From assembly GCF_001507435.1 (NCBI RefSeq), contig NZ_LMWH01000081.1, positions 121,874 through 185,873 on the forward strand: a stretch of 64,000 bases of DNA, written 5' to 3'. Position 1 is the stretch's first letter, and each line of letters starts with the position of its first letter. Source of the DNA: Streptomyces sp. NRRL F-5122 (GTDB taxonomy: Bacteria > Actinomycetota > Actinomycetes > Streptomycetales > Streptomycetaceae). Below, piece by piece: positions 1 through 9,343 of the stretch. The notes under the pieces are model-generated. The model was not told where the DNA came from. It saw only the letters and a program-made list of their open reading frames with translations, and did no database searches. The position numbers were made by a program, and so were the translations under genes.

Positions 1-1306
1 CGGACAGTCCCGGCGGCGCCTCCGCATCGACGTCGATCTCCTCCCCGGCACGCAACTTGCGCATGGCCTCGGGCAGTTTGCGCCGCGCGATCTCCAGGGC
101 GCCGTTGCGCAGGCTGACCAGTTCGACGACGAGTCCCCGTCCGATCCTGACGGAGATGACGAGCGAGGCGGCGACGGCGACGAGCCCCAGCAGGACCGCG
201 GCACCGGCGGGGGTGAGCACACCGCGCGTGAACGGGTCCGCCCGGTCCGCCACTCCTCGGCCCGCGTCCGTCTCGATGGCCCGCATTCCGCCCTGCACGC
301 GCGTGTGCGCCGGGGTCCAGGTGGCCGCGGGCGCCGCGCCGACGGCCTGGGCACCGGGCTTCCCGGCCAGCACCTTGTCCTCGACCGCGCCGAGGTCGGC
401 GTATGCGTCGCTCCTGGCGATCCGCTGCCAGGCGGCCTGTTCCGAACCGCGCAGGTCCGCCACGGCGGATTCGGTCAGCGTCCGCCGGGTGTCCACGGCG
501 CCCGTGAACAACCTCAGACGTTCGCCGTCGAGAGTGCCCGCTAGGCGGGCGCTCGTGAGGACGGCGTCCTCCTGGGCGAGCGACTCGCCCGCGCGGGAGA
601 ACTCCAGCAGCACGCGCGCGTCGGAGCCGAGGTCGGCGTCCTGGACGTCGGTGAGCGCGCCGCCCACCGCGAAGGCCGTGGCGATGGTCCTGGTGTACTG
701 CCCGTACGTCTCGTCCCAGCCGACGCGATGGGCGAGAAGGTCGCCCCGCAGGGAGCGCAGTGCTTCGGCGCCGGTGACGAAGGTCTCGAGCCTGCCGGGG
801 AGGCCGGAAGGCAGATCGGCACCGTCGGCGACCGTGTTGCGGTCACCGAGCCGCAACTTGGCCACGGCACGGTCGGTCCGGCCGGCCAGGGCCTTCAGGT
901 CGTCCGGACGCTCGGCGGCAGGGTCGGTCGCATAACGCACGGCGGCCACGCGTTCGGCCTGGATCGCGGCCACGGCGTCGGCGAGCGGGGCGCGAACCAT
1001 GGAGTCCACACGTTGGAGCCGGCGCAGCCCTGCGATGTCCTGGGCCGTGGTGACGGTGGCGTAGGCCCACAGGGCGAGCAGGGAGATCACGGGCACCATC
1101 AGCAGGCAGACGATCTTCGCCCGGACGGTACGGGGGCGGATGTGCCGGCGTCCCGCCCGCACGGGCGGATCGGACTCCGTGCCCCTCGGCTCGTCGGTCT
1201 CGGGGCGCTCGTCGGCCGGCGGGCCGGCGTGCGCCCTTCGGCCGCGCACCGGAGGCGCGGGGTTCGGTCCGGCACCGGCCGTGCGGGCCCTACGGGATGT
1301 TCGCAT
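1..1306 (-). CDS. Nitrate/nitrite-sensor histidine kinase (CvnA type), C-terminus cut by window edge
   Basis: These are the first 435 residues of a membrane sensor kinase; the rest lies beyond the left edge. An Arg/Pro-rich cytoplasmic tail (about 1-60) leads to a membrane segment (about 62-79, VCLLMVPVISLLALWAY). A long, mostly helical extracytoplasmic domain (about 80-365) follows, of the kind called NIT (nitrate- and nitrite-sensing). A second membrane segment (about 367-385) precedes a HAMP-like linker. This order matches the CvnA kinases that head Streptomyces conservons, so roadblock, DUF742 and GTPase partners are expected to the left (inference). The ATG at 1306 has GAGGAG just upstream. 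The ligand is inferred from family resemblance only. Confidence 0.75.
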   Translation of the reverse strand, partial: MRTSRRARTAGAGPNPAPPVRGRRAHAGPPADERPETDEPRGTESDPPVRAGRRHIRPRTVRAKIVCLLMVPVISLLALWAYATVTTAQDIAGLRRLQRVDSMVRAPLADAVAAIQAERVAAVRYATDPAAERPDDLKALAGRTDRAVAKLRLGDRNTVADGADLPSGLPGRLETFVTGAEALRSLRGDLLAHRVGWDETYGQYTRTIATAFAVGGALTDVQDADLGSDARVLLEFSRAGESLAQEDAVLTSARLAGTLDGERLRLFTGAVDTRRTLTESAVADLRGSEQAAWQRIARSDAYADLGAVEDKVLAGKPGAQAVGAAPAATWTPAHTRVQGGMRAIETDAGRGVADRADPFTRGVLTPAGAAVLLGLVAVAASLVISVRIGRGLVVELVSLRNGALEIARRKLPEAMRKLRAGEEIDVDAEAPPGLS

Positions 1307-1354
1307 GAACTCCTCGCTCGGAGAGTGTCGGGAACGTGTCGTCCGGGCCCGCGG

Positions 1355-2134
1355 TCAGTGGGCCGCGCTCTCGACGGGTCGCTGGGCCGACGCGGAAGCC
1401 TCGCGCTCCCCGGCTGTCGGCGACAGGGCGACGAACGCCGAGGTGAGGAAGAGATAGGACCCGAGGCCGACGGCGAGGGGGAAGATGAACTGCATCGCCG
1501 TGGCCCCGGGAAGGGACGCGCCGGACGGAGTGACATGAACGCTCACTGCGAACATTCCGGTGTAGTGCATGCTGCTGACCGCCGCGCCCATGACGAGCGA
1601 GGCGACGGTGACCGCGACGGGCGACTTGATGTTCAGTCCGGCCCACAGGGCCGCCGTCGCCGCGACGACGGCGATCAGTACGGAAAGCCCCACCATCAGC
1701 GGGTCGTAGTGCACCGCCCCGTGCAGCCGCAGCGCCGCCATGCCGAGGTAGTGCATGCTGGCGACGCCGAGGCCGGTGGTGAGGCCGCCCAGGACGAGGG
1801 CCCGGCCGCGGTCACGGCTGTAGCCGACGGCGAAGACGCCGGCACCGACGACGATCATGGCTACGAGCAGGCTGAGGATGGTCAGCGGCACGTCGTAGCG
1901 GATCTCGGTACCGGTGGTGGCGAAACCGAGCATGGCCACGAAGTGCATGGTCCAGATGCCCGTGCCGATCGCCGAGGCCGCGGTGAGGAGCCAGTTGCGA
2001 CGCGACCTGCCGGTGGCGCTCAGCGCGCGAACCGTACAGCGCAGCCCGAGGGCCGCGCCTATGCACGCCATCACGTATGACAGCAAGGGTGTCAGCCAGC
2101 CGAATGCGGCGTGGTCCATGTGTCCCATGGCCAC
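1355..2134 (-). CDS. MHYT-domain integral membrane sensor protein
   Basis: A 259-residue, almost wholly hydrophobic protein with about seven membrane helices. It carries the signature of the MHYT sensory domain three times: MHFVAM at residue 63, MHYLGM at 127 and MHYTGM at 189. In the family these Met/His motifs are proposed to bind copper and sense O2, CO or NO near the outer membrane face. No GGDEF, EAL or kinase domain follows, so it is a stand-alone sensor as is common in Streptomyces. It lies just upstream, on the same strand, of the NIT-domain kinase (49-bp gap), suggesting co-transcription and perhaps joint sensing of nitrogen oxides (inference). Confidence 0.88.
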   Translation of the reverse strand: MAMGHMDHAAFGWLTPLLSYVMACIGAALGLRCTVRALSATGRSRRNWLLTAASAIGTGIWTMHFVAMLGFATTGTEIRYDVPLTILSLLVAMIVVGAGVFAVGYSRDRGRALVLGGLTTGLGVASMHYLGMAALRLHGAVHYDPLMVGLSVLIAVVAATAALWAGLNIKSPVAVTVASLVMGAAVSSMHYTGMFAVSVHVTPSGASLPGATAMQFIFPLAVGLGSYLFLTSAFVALSPTAGEREASASAQRPVESAAH

Positions 2135-2271
2135 GGGACGCTAGTCGGAGCGCGAGCGCACAGAGGGGGCGCATTTCGAAAGGTGTTGCAATCTGACACA
2201 GTCAGGCCCTGGAACGATCGCATCACGCTCGAACATGTGCACTGCGGCACCGTTCGTGGGGGTGAGGAATC

Positions 2272-2880
2272 ATGGGGAACATGAGCGACGACCACACACA
2301 CGTCCAGGAGTTCTTCGGGGCGCGTGCGGCCGACTGGGATGCGCGATTCCCCGACGACGGTCCGGCGTACGCCGCGGCGGTCGACGGTCTCGGACTGCGC
2401 TCGGGTGATCGCGTGCTCGACGCGGGCTGCGGCACGGGCCGGGCCCTCACGCCGCTGCGTGCCGCCGTAGGGGCCTCAGGGGTCGTCCTCGGCGCCGATC
2501 TCACCCCGGCCATGCTGGAGGCCGCCGTGCGGGCCGGACGCGACCGCGACGGCCTGCTGCTGCTCGCCGACGTGGCCGCGCTCCCTGTCCGGACGGGATC
2601 CCTGGACGCGGTGTTCGCGGCCGGTCTGATCGCCCACCTGCCGCGTCCCACCGAGAATCTGCGGGAGTTGGCCCGGGTGGTGCGGCCCGGCGGTCTTCTC
2701 GCGCTGTTCCATCCGATCGGGCGGGCGGCGCTCGCGGCCCGGCAAGGCCGGCAGATCACCCCCGACGATCTGCGCGCCGAGGCGAACCTCGGCCCTCTGC
2801 TGGCCGGTTCGGGCTGGCGGATGACGTCGTACGTCGACGAGGACTCACGTTTCCTCGCCGTGGCCGTCCGCGCGGGCTGA
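2272..2880 (+). CDS. Class I SAM-dependent methyltransferase
   Basis: A 202-residue methyltransferase fold. Motif I (VLDAGCGTG, residues 48-56) would bind S-adenosylmethionine, an acidic residue follows in GADLTPAM, and RVVRPGGLLALF near residue 140 is the usual post-motif-III stretch. The substrate cannot be read from sequence; the family includes small-molecule and quinone-type methylases (Methyltransf_11 group). The ATG at 2272 follows GGTGAGGA; an in-frame ATG nine bases later is a possible alternative start. The gene diverges from the MHYT gene, leaving a 137-bp shared upstream region. Confidence 0.82.
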   Translation: MGNMSDDHTHVQEFFGARAADWDARFPDDGPAYAAAVDGLGLRSGDRVLDAGCGTGRALTPLRAAVGASGVVLGADLTPAMLEAAVRAGRDRDGLLLLADVAALPVRTGSLDAVFAAGLIAHLPRPTENLRELARVVRPGGLLALFHPIGRAALAARQGRQITPDDLRAEANLGPLLAGSGWRMTSYVDEDSRFLAVAVRAG

Positions 2881-3089
2881 GCCGCAGCCGGGGAGCCACC
2901 TCCGCCACGAGCACGTCCGGGTCGCCGGACATGGCGTTGAACCCGGCACGCACACCGCGTCCTCGGCCTCCGGGCCCTGGCCGTCGCTCAGTTCGCCGTT
3001 CGATCGGCGGGCCGCCCCTTTTGGCACGGACTGCGCCATCGCGCAGGCCACCGCCCGGGCCGATTCGCCCCCTACTGCCGACGTCCGGC

Positions 3090-3995
3090 TCACTCGGGCG
3101 GAAGGCCTGCCGCATCGCCCGTCCGCCGGACCGGACATCCCTGGACACCAGGGACGGGACGGGTCCCCAGAGCGGCGACGCGGAAGCCGTTCGGATAGCC
3201 CTTGATCTCCGGGTTCTGCCGTGCGAAGTGGGGAGCGCGCCGTGGAGGCATGAGGCGTACGAGACGGCCCCGGACACGGACCGCGCGGCGCACCGACGCA
3301 CGCGTGGCGGCACTCGGCGGCTCGTACCGGAAGGCTTCGAGGAGCGAGTCGTCGAGCAGGGCGAGCGTCGCCAGGCGAACCACGGGAGCCAGCGCGCGCG
3401 GGTACCAGGAGGCCATCAGGTCCAGGGTCGCGTCGGAAACGCGCCGGGCTCCCGCGTCCGTCCCGAAGTGGGCCTCCTCGTAGGCGTCGAGGAAGGTCTC
3501 GAACTCCTCGTAGGTCTCCGGGATGTCCTTGATGCCCATGTACCGCCCGAGGGTGCGGTAGTACACGACGGATGCGACCGTCTCGTGCCGGGAAAGCCTG
3601 CGCCATCCGTAGGCGTCGATCCATCGCTTCGGCGTCACCACGAAGGTGCACAGCACGTACCGCATGTCGTCGTCGGCGATGTCGTAGCTGTAGTGCATCT
3701 GGTTGATGCGCTGGATCGCGGTGCGTCCCTGTTCGCCGTCGAAGCCGTGCTCCACGATGGTGCCGAGCAGCAGCGCGGTGTCGTCGTAGCGCTTCTGGGT
3801 CCGTTCGGTGAGCTCACCGGTCTCCGCGAGCAGACGACCGATACGGGGGACGGCGTAGGTGCGGTAGAGAGCCAGTTCCAGGGCACGGGTGTAGTCCCAG
3901 GGGAACTCGTAGGCGGTGCTGAGCCGGTAGATCTCCAGGGCGTCCTTCTCAGGATCCAGACGCCTGATCCGTTCGAGTCGATCGAATCGCTTCAC
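3090..3995 (-). CDS. Oxygenase MpaB-family protein (DUF2236)
   Basis: A 301-residue soluble protein starting at a GTG (3995) preceded by a GGGGGACAGGA ribosome site. The conserved pattern of DUF2236/MpaB proteins is visible: RTYAVPRIGRLLAETGE near residue 50, a helical core with NQMHYSYDIADDDMRYVLC near residue 100, and RRLSRHETVASVVYYRTLG further on. Family members are haem-binding oxygenases or latex-clearing-type proteins; the substrate here is unknown. Reading the frame further upstream would add about 120 residues without a ribosome site and antisense to the small gene at 4093, so the GTG start is preferred. The C-terminal ~40 residues look less conserved. Confidence 0.78.
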   Translation of the reverse strand: MKRFDRLERIRRLDPEKDALEIYRLSTAYEFPWDYTRALELALYRTYAVPRIGRLLAETGELTERTQKRYDDTALLLGTIVEHGFDGEQGRTAIQRINQMHYSYDIADDDMRYVLCTFVVTPKRWIDAYGWRRLSRHETVASVVYYRTLGRYMGIKDIPETYEEFETFLDAYEEAHFGTDAGARRVSDATLDLMASWYPRALAPVVRLATLALLDDSLLEAFRYEPPSAATRASVRRAVRVRGRLVRLMPPRRAPHFARQNPEIKGYPNGFRVAALGTRPVPGVQGCPVRRTGDAAGLPPE

Positions 3996-4092
3996 TGTCC
4001 TGTCCCCCTTCTGCCATCGCGGCTTCGACCTTAGGTTGAGAGCAGCAGATGCACGTCGAAGAAGGCAACCGCGAGGGGGAAGGTGGCCCGGC

Positions 4093-4389
4093 ATGTTCGA
4101 CAGGATCCGCACATCGGTCGGCAGACTCGTCAAGTCCCTGCGCCTGGAGGAGCCCGCAGGCGGCGAGAAGCGCACGCACAACCTCTTCGAGGCGGCCTCC
4201 GAGTATGTCGCGGCGTGTGCCGAGGACGACCGGGACCGGATGGACGAGGTCTCGACCTGGGTCTCTCCGGAGGCGCTGTCGTTCGGCGTGAGCGAGCTTG
4301 CCTGCCGCGCGGTCATCGCCCTTGCGCGGGAGCGCGACGAGTCACCGCGGGCGGTCGCGCGCACGCTTCTCGGTCTGCCCGCCGCCTAG
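4093..4389 (+). CDS. Small conserved-looking hypothetical protein
   Basis: A 98-residue protein, MFDRIRTSVGRLVKSL at its start, then an acidic helical middle (ASEYVAACAEDDRDRMDEV) and a C-terminal ARTLLGLPAA tail. The start at 4093 is chosen because GGGGGAAGGTGG lies just upstream. No membrane segment, signal peptide or recognised motif is visible. It diverges from the MpaB-like gene with a 97-bp gap. Function unknown. Confidence 0.55.
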   Translation: MFDRIRTSVGRLVKSLRLEEPAGGEKRTHNLFEAASEYVAACAEDDRDRMDEVSTWVSPEALSFGVSELACRAVIALARERDESPRAVARTLLGLPAA

Positions 4390-4521
4390 TGCGGACTTTC
4401 CTCCGGTCGATTCGCCCGGTCCGGCCTGACACGTGCGGCTCTTCATGGAATTCGCACTCGTGACAAGTGGCTCGCGGGCGCATTAAGGTGCGCCGACGGA
4501 CGAAAGCTTGGGGAGGATGGC

Positions 4522-5364
4522 ATGGCCGGGACGGACGAGGACGCCGTCGCCGCCGAGGACGACGCGCTGTATGTGCTGACGGCGATTCTGTTGACGCCCG
4601 CGCAGTTCCCGAGCGTGCTGGGCGACGACTTTCCTGAGGCCTGCGCGGCTCTCGACCTGCCACCCGTCGCCGACGGATACGGGCTCGTGCTCGGCCAGGA
4701 CGGCGATGGGGCGCGCTGGACGGTGGTGGTCGACGACGTCTCGCTCGTGGCCGTGGCGATCGCGTCCTGGGACTGCGGCATGGAGTACGACCTGTCGCCC
4801 GACGAGCGGTCGGTCGTGGCCGCTCTGCCGGGCTGGCCGCTGGCCGTGGCCGTCGCGGCGCCCAACGTGCCCGCACCCCACGACCCCGGTCCCGAACTCG
4901 TCGACCGCAGGCCGCTCGCGCCACCGGACACCGAGGCCTGGGGGCCCGCACAACGGCGTCTGGGTGCCGACGACATCGCACTGCGGTGGGCCGTCTGGCG
5001 CGAGCAGCTCGACGACAACGCCTTCGCACCCGCAGACGACGGGACGAAGGCCGAGAAGGGAGTCGAGCCGGCCGAGGTCGTGGGCGAGAGCAGGCTCAGC
5101 ACCGGCGTCCGCCGCGTCCTCGCCGAAGCACGCGCATACGTGGACGCCCCTCCGCCGCTGGGACGTGTGCGGTCCTCGTTCGCTTCGGGAGACGCGCGCA
5201 TCCTCCGCGCCGACGGGCCCGGCTGGTCCATGATCGCCCGGACCGACGACATCGCGTTCGTCCTCCTGGACGAGGAACCCGGCGAGGTGGTCCCCGTGGG
5301 CCGGGGCCCGGAGCTGCCGAGCCTGCTGGCGGCCCTCGACAAGATGGCGGTACGCCCGCTCTGA
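4522..5364 (+). CDS. Hypothetical protein, 280 aa
   Basis: The ATG at 4522 follows GGGGAGG. The protein is acidic and rich in Ala/Val/Asp with no signal peptide or membrane span. Two alpha/beta-like halves are suggested: residues 10-110 contain WTVVVDDVSLVAVAIASWD and LPGWPLAVAVAAPNVP, and the C-terminal third contains RILRADGPGWSMIARTDD and FVLLDEEPGEVVPV. The second half resembles the fold-limiting strands of small immunity-like or ESX-secretion-associated proteins, but I do not recognise a family. Codon use looks like that of its neighbours. Function unknown. Confidence 0.65.
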   Translation: MAGTDEDAVAAEDDALYVLTAILLTPAQFPSVLGDDFPEACAALDLPPVADGYGLVLGQDGDGARWTVVVDDVSLVAVAIASWDCGMEYDLSPDERSVVAALPGWPLAVAVAAPNVPAPHDPGPELVDRRPLAPPDTEAWGPAQRRLGADDIALRWAVWREQLDDNAFAPADDGTKAEKGVEPAEVVGESRLSTGVRRVLAEARAYVDAPPPLGRVRSSFASGDARILRADGPGWSMIARTDDIAFVLLDEEPGEVVPVGRGPELPSLLAALDKMAVRPL

Positions 5365-5527
5365 GACGTCCGGCGCATCGGGATGGATCAGCGGCCGGCC
5401 GCCAGGGGCGCGTTGTGTGCCCCCATAGGGCCCGCCACGTCCCTGTGGCCCGCACCCATGGTCGGCGGACTCCCGCGGCCGCAGCATGGGCAGCTCCGTG
5501 CTCCCGTCGCGTCCCGGAGGCCCCGCC

Positions 5528-6904
5528 ATGCGCCTGTCACGAAGCGTTGTACTGTTCGCCGCCGCCCTGCTGGCCTCGACCCTCGGCGGCCCTGCCTCGG
5601 CCGTCGGCGGTGACCCCTGCGGCCGGCAGGAGAAGGTGCGGGTACCGGGCGCCGCGTTCCAGCAGAGCGCCTGCCTCTATGACATGACGACGTCCGCTCT
5701 CGCGGGGACCCCGTACACGGACATGGCGGATCAGGCAGGACTGACGGCCAAGGACACCCGCAGCCCGTCCGGCGTGTCGGGTCTGCAGATCGACGGCTAC
5801 TTCCCGGACGACTCGCACACCAACACGACGCACGGCTGGAACCACGACGCCCAGTTCGTGATCCGGCTGCCCGACCACTGGAACGGCGGCCTCGTCGTCA
5901 CCGGAGCGCCCGGAACGCGCCGGCAGTACGCGACCGACACGGCGATCTCCGACCGGGTCCTCGCCCAGGGGTACGCGTACGCGGCCACGGACAAGGGCAA
6001 CAGCGGGGCGGACTTCTACCGGGACGGAAACCGCCCCGGTGACGCGGTCGACGAGTGGAACCGGCGTACGACCCAGCTGACGCTCGCCGCCAAGCGGGTC
6101 GTCGCCGCACACTACGGACGAGCACCCCGGCGGACGTACATGACCGGGATCTCCAACGGCGGCTATCTGACACGCTGGCAGCTGGAGCACCGGCCCGAGC
6201 TGTACGACGGCGGCGTGGACTGGGAGGGCGCCCTGTGGACGGCCGAGGGCCCCAACCTCCTGACGTCGCTGCCGGTGACCGTGGCCCGGGCGCTCGGCTC
6301 GGCCCGGGACGAGGACCTCTACGCGGCCGGGTTCGCCCGGGGGTCGGAATTCCTGTGGGCGTACCACGAAAAGGCCTACTGGGGTCTGACGCAGAAGATC
6401 TATCGCGCAGAGTTCGACCCCTCGTACGACACCGCCTGCCCCGGCGCGTCCGCGGGGTCGACGGCGGAGGAGATACTCGTGCCCTGCCGCTCGGACGCGG
6501 CGTACGACTACGCGGCCCGACCGGCGTCCGTGCACCGGGCGGTGGCCCGCGTCGCCCTCACAGGACGGATCGGGAAACCGCTGATCACACTGCACGGCGA
6601 CCTGGACGCCCTGCTGCCCAAGGCCACGGACTCGGACGTCTACGCCCGCATGGTGGCCCGTAGCGGACGCGGCGCACTGCACCGCTACTACACCGTCGAG
6701 GGCGGCACCCATGTCGACGGCCTCTACGACACCTATCCCGACCGGCTGCGGCCCGTCCTGCCCTGCTACCGGGCCGCCTTCGACGCGCTCACCGCCTGGG
6801 TGGACCGGGGCGTGCAGCCGCCCGCGGACCGTACCGTCGGCAGGCCCGCGAACGGCGACGTGGTCGGCTCCTGCGCCCTGACGGACGCCCCGGCCGGCCG
6901 CTGA
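5528..6904 (+). CDS. Secreted tannase/feruloyl-esterase-like alpha/beta hydrolase
   Basis: The ATG at 5528 follows CCCGGAGG and opens a Sec signal peptide (MRLSRSVVLFAAALLAST, cleavage near residue 27). The 458-residue product contains GISNGGYLTRWQLEHRP; Ser in GISNGGY is the likely nucleophile, in the G-x-S-N-G-G form typical of the tannase/feruloyl esterase and 3-hydroxybutyrate-oligomer hydrolase group. LITLHGDLDALLPKATDS carries the probable catalytic Asp, and GGTHVDGLYD the catalytic His. It probably cleaves aromatic or hydroxyacid esters outside the cell; the exact substrate is not visible. It stands alone. Confidence 0.78.
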   Translation: MRLSRSVVLFAAALLASTLGGPASAVGGDPCGRQEKVRVPGAAFQQSACLYDMTTSALAGTPYTDMADQAGLTAKDTRSPSGVSGLQIDGYFPDDSHTNTTHGWNHDAQFVIRLPDHWNGGLVVTGAPGTRRQYATDTAISDRVLAQGYAYAATDKGNSGADFYRDGNRPGDAVDEWNRRTTQLTLAAKRVVAAHYGRAPRRTYMTGISNGGYLTRWQLEHRPELYDGGVDWEGALWTAEGPNLLTSLPVTVARALGSARDEDLYAAGFARGSEFLWAYHEKAYWGLTQKIYRAEFDPSYDTACPGASAGSTAEEILVPCRSDAAYDYAARPASVHRAVARVALTGRIGKPLITLHGDLDALLPKATDSDVYARMVARSGRGALHRYYTVEGGTHVDGLYDTYPDRLRPVLPCYRAAFDALTAWVDRGVQPPADRTVGRPANGDVVGSCALTDAPAGR

Positions 6905-6908
6905 CCCC

Positions 6909-7091
6909 TCAGCGGCCGATCTCCTTGCGTGCGACGCGGCGCAGCCTGCGCCGCTGGGAGGGGTCCAAGGTGAGGTACGCCGCCGTGGGGACCCCCACCA
7001 CGATCAGAAGGACCGCCCACCAGGGCAGCCAGATCCACAGGACGAGCCCGGCCAGCACCGCCCCCGTGGCGATCTTCGTGTTTCTCGACAT
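6909..7091 (-). CDS. Small membrane protein, 60 aa
   Basis: A short gene starting at ATG 7091 behind a near-perfect AAGGAGG ribosome site. The product has one long or two short hydrophobic segments (about residues 8-43, AVLAGLVLWIWLPWWAVLLI) and a strongly basic tail (SQRRRLRRVARKEIGR). This looks like a small inner-membrane protein with a cytoplasmic basic C-terminus. It converges with the esterase gene, with only 4 bp between the stop codons. No function can be assigned. Confidence 0.75.
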   Translation of the reverse strand: MSRNTKIATGAVLAGLVLWIWLPWWAVLLIVVGVPTAAYLTLDPSQRRRLRRVARKEIGR

Positions 7092-7273
7092 GTGTCGCCT
7101 CCTTCGCGGCCGAAGCCGCTCGCGGGCCTCGGCGGCACCGCTCTCTGTTCTGAGAACGGGCACGTGCTCCGGCCGGTTCCGGACCGCGACCCTGAGAGAA
7201 CCCTGAGCCGCGAACCCTGACACGCGCGCGTGGCGCCCGCCGGCGAGGAACGGCCGGCGGGTCCCGCCGCGGA

Positions 7274-7849
7274 TCAGGAAGCAGGGGTGGCGAAGAGCGA
7301 TTCGAGGCCGCTCGGGAGGCCGCTGGGCAGCTCGCTGGGGAAGCCGGACGGCAGCTTCGTCGGCAGGCTCGAAGGGAGCCCCGAAGGCAGTTCTGTGGGC
7401 AACTCGGAGGGCAGCTCGGTGGGCAGTCCGGACGGGATGCCGAGGGAAGGGGCGGACGAACCGCTCGGACTGCTCCCGGCGGGCGGCTTGCGCTCCGGGG
7501 ACCCGCCTCCGCGGTTCACCAACAGGACCGCGGCGACGATTCCCAGCGCCACGATCACGGCGACGGCGAGGAAGATCACACCGCGGCGCGGACCGGGGGT
7601 ACCGGGCGGTCCCTGTGGCGGTTCCGGGGGCAGGCCGCCCCCGGAGCCCGGCGACCAGTGTCCGTCGCCCGGTGGTGGGCCGTAGCCGCCGGAAGCGGGG
7701 CTCCCGTAGGGCGTGCCCTGGTCGCGGGTGGGCGGACCGTAGCCGCCGGAGACGGGGACATGGCCCTCTCCGGACGGCGGGCCGAATCCGCCGTGGTCCG
7801 CGGGCGGCGTGTCTCCTGGTCGCTGGGGTGGCATGGGCGGGATGGCCAT
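7274..7849 (-). CDS. Single-pass membrane protein with C-terminal Leu-Pro tetrapeptide repeats
   Basis: A 191-residue protein with three parts: a Gly/Pro/Tyr-rich N-terminal half with repeats of GGYGPP type, one membrane segment (about 102-123, IFLAVAVIVALGIVAAVLLV), and an outer tail. The tail is almost entirely an LPxx repeat (LPTE, LPSE, LPSG, LPSS, LPTK; about 12 units, encoded at about 7290-7440). The layout suggests a cell-envelope protein with an extended stalk. The start at 7849 (MAIPPMPPQ) is preferred to a GTG 45 bases upstream. Function unknown. Confidence 0.7.
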   Translation of the reverse strand: MAIPPMPPQRPGDTPPADHGGFGPPSGEGHVPVSGGYGPPTRDQGTPYGSPASGGYGPPPGDGHWSPGSGGGLPPEPPQGPPGTPGPRRGVIFLAVAVIVALGIVAAVLLVNRGGGSPERKPPAGSSPSGSSAPSLGIPSGLPTELPSELPTELPSGLPSSLPTKLPSGFPSELPSGLPSGLESLFATPAS

Positions 7850-7980
7850 ACCGCCAGAGTTGCCCCGGACGGGCCCATGGCGCGACCCCCGCACGGCGGT
7901 TGATACGGAGTCATGTCGTGGATCGCATGATTCCGGAGCATTGCGCGCGGAGGTCGCCCACAGGCGGGATTCGGCAGCGA

Positions 7981-9180
<1,200 letters not shown>

Positions 9181-9239
9181 TCATGGCGCTTAACAAATTA
9201 GTATGCGAAGGCATCTCTGGGAAGAGACGATGTGTCCCT

Positions 9240-9256
9240 GTACGAAGACTTCGTAC
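9240..9256. promoter_or_regulatory. Candidate XylR operator (perfect palindrome)
   Basis: GTACGAAG-A-CTTCGTAC is an 8+1+8 perfect inverted repeat. It sits in the 196-bp region between divergent xylA and xylB, whose cluster encodes a ROK repressor. An imperfect relative, GAAGACTATTTCG, lies at about 9169-9181, next to the xylA start. Role inferred from position. Confidence 0.55.
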
Positions 9257-9343
9257 GGTGACGAAGTGTGCACACAGGGCCGCAGGGGCCCGCGACACGC
9301 CCTCACAGGCCAGATCCCGCCAGCCGCGGAAGAGGAGAGCCCG

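Noticed and set aside
2881..3089. Possible gene remnant (FNAMSGDPDVLVAEVAP on the minus strand)
   Set aside because: No start, ribosome site or family match; too short to call.
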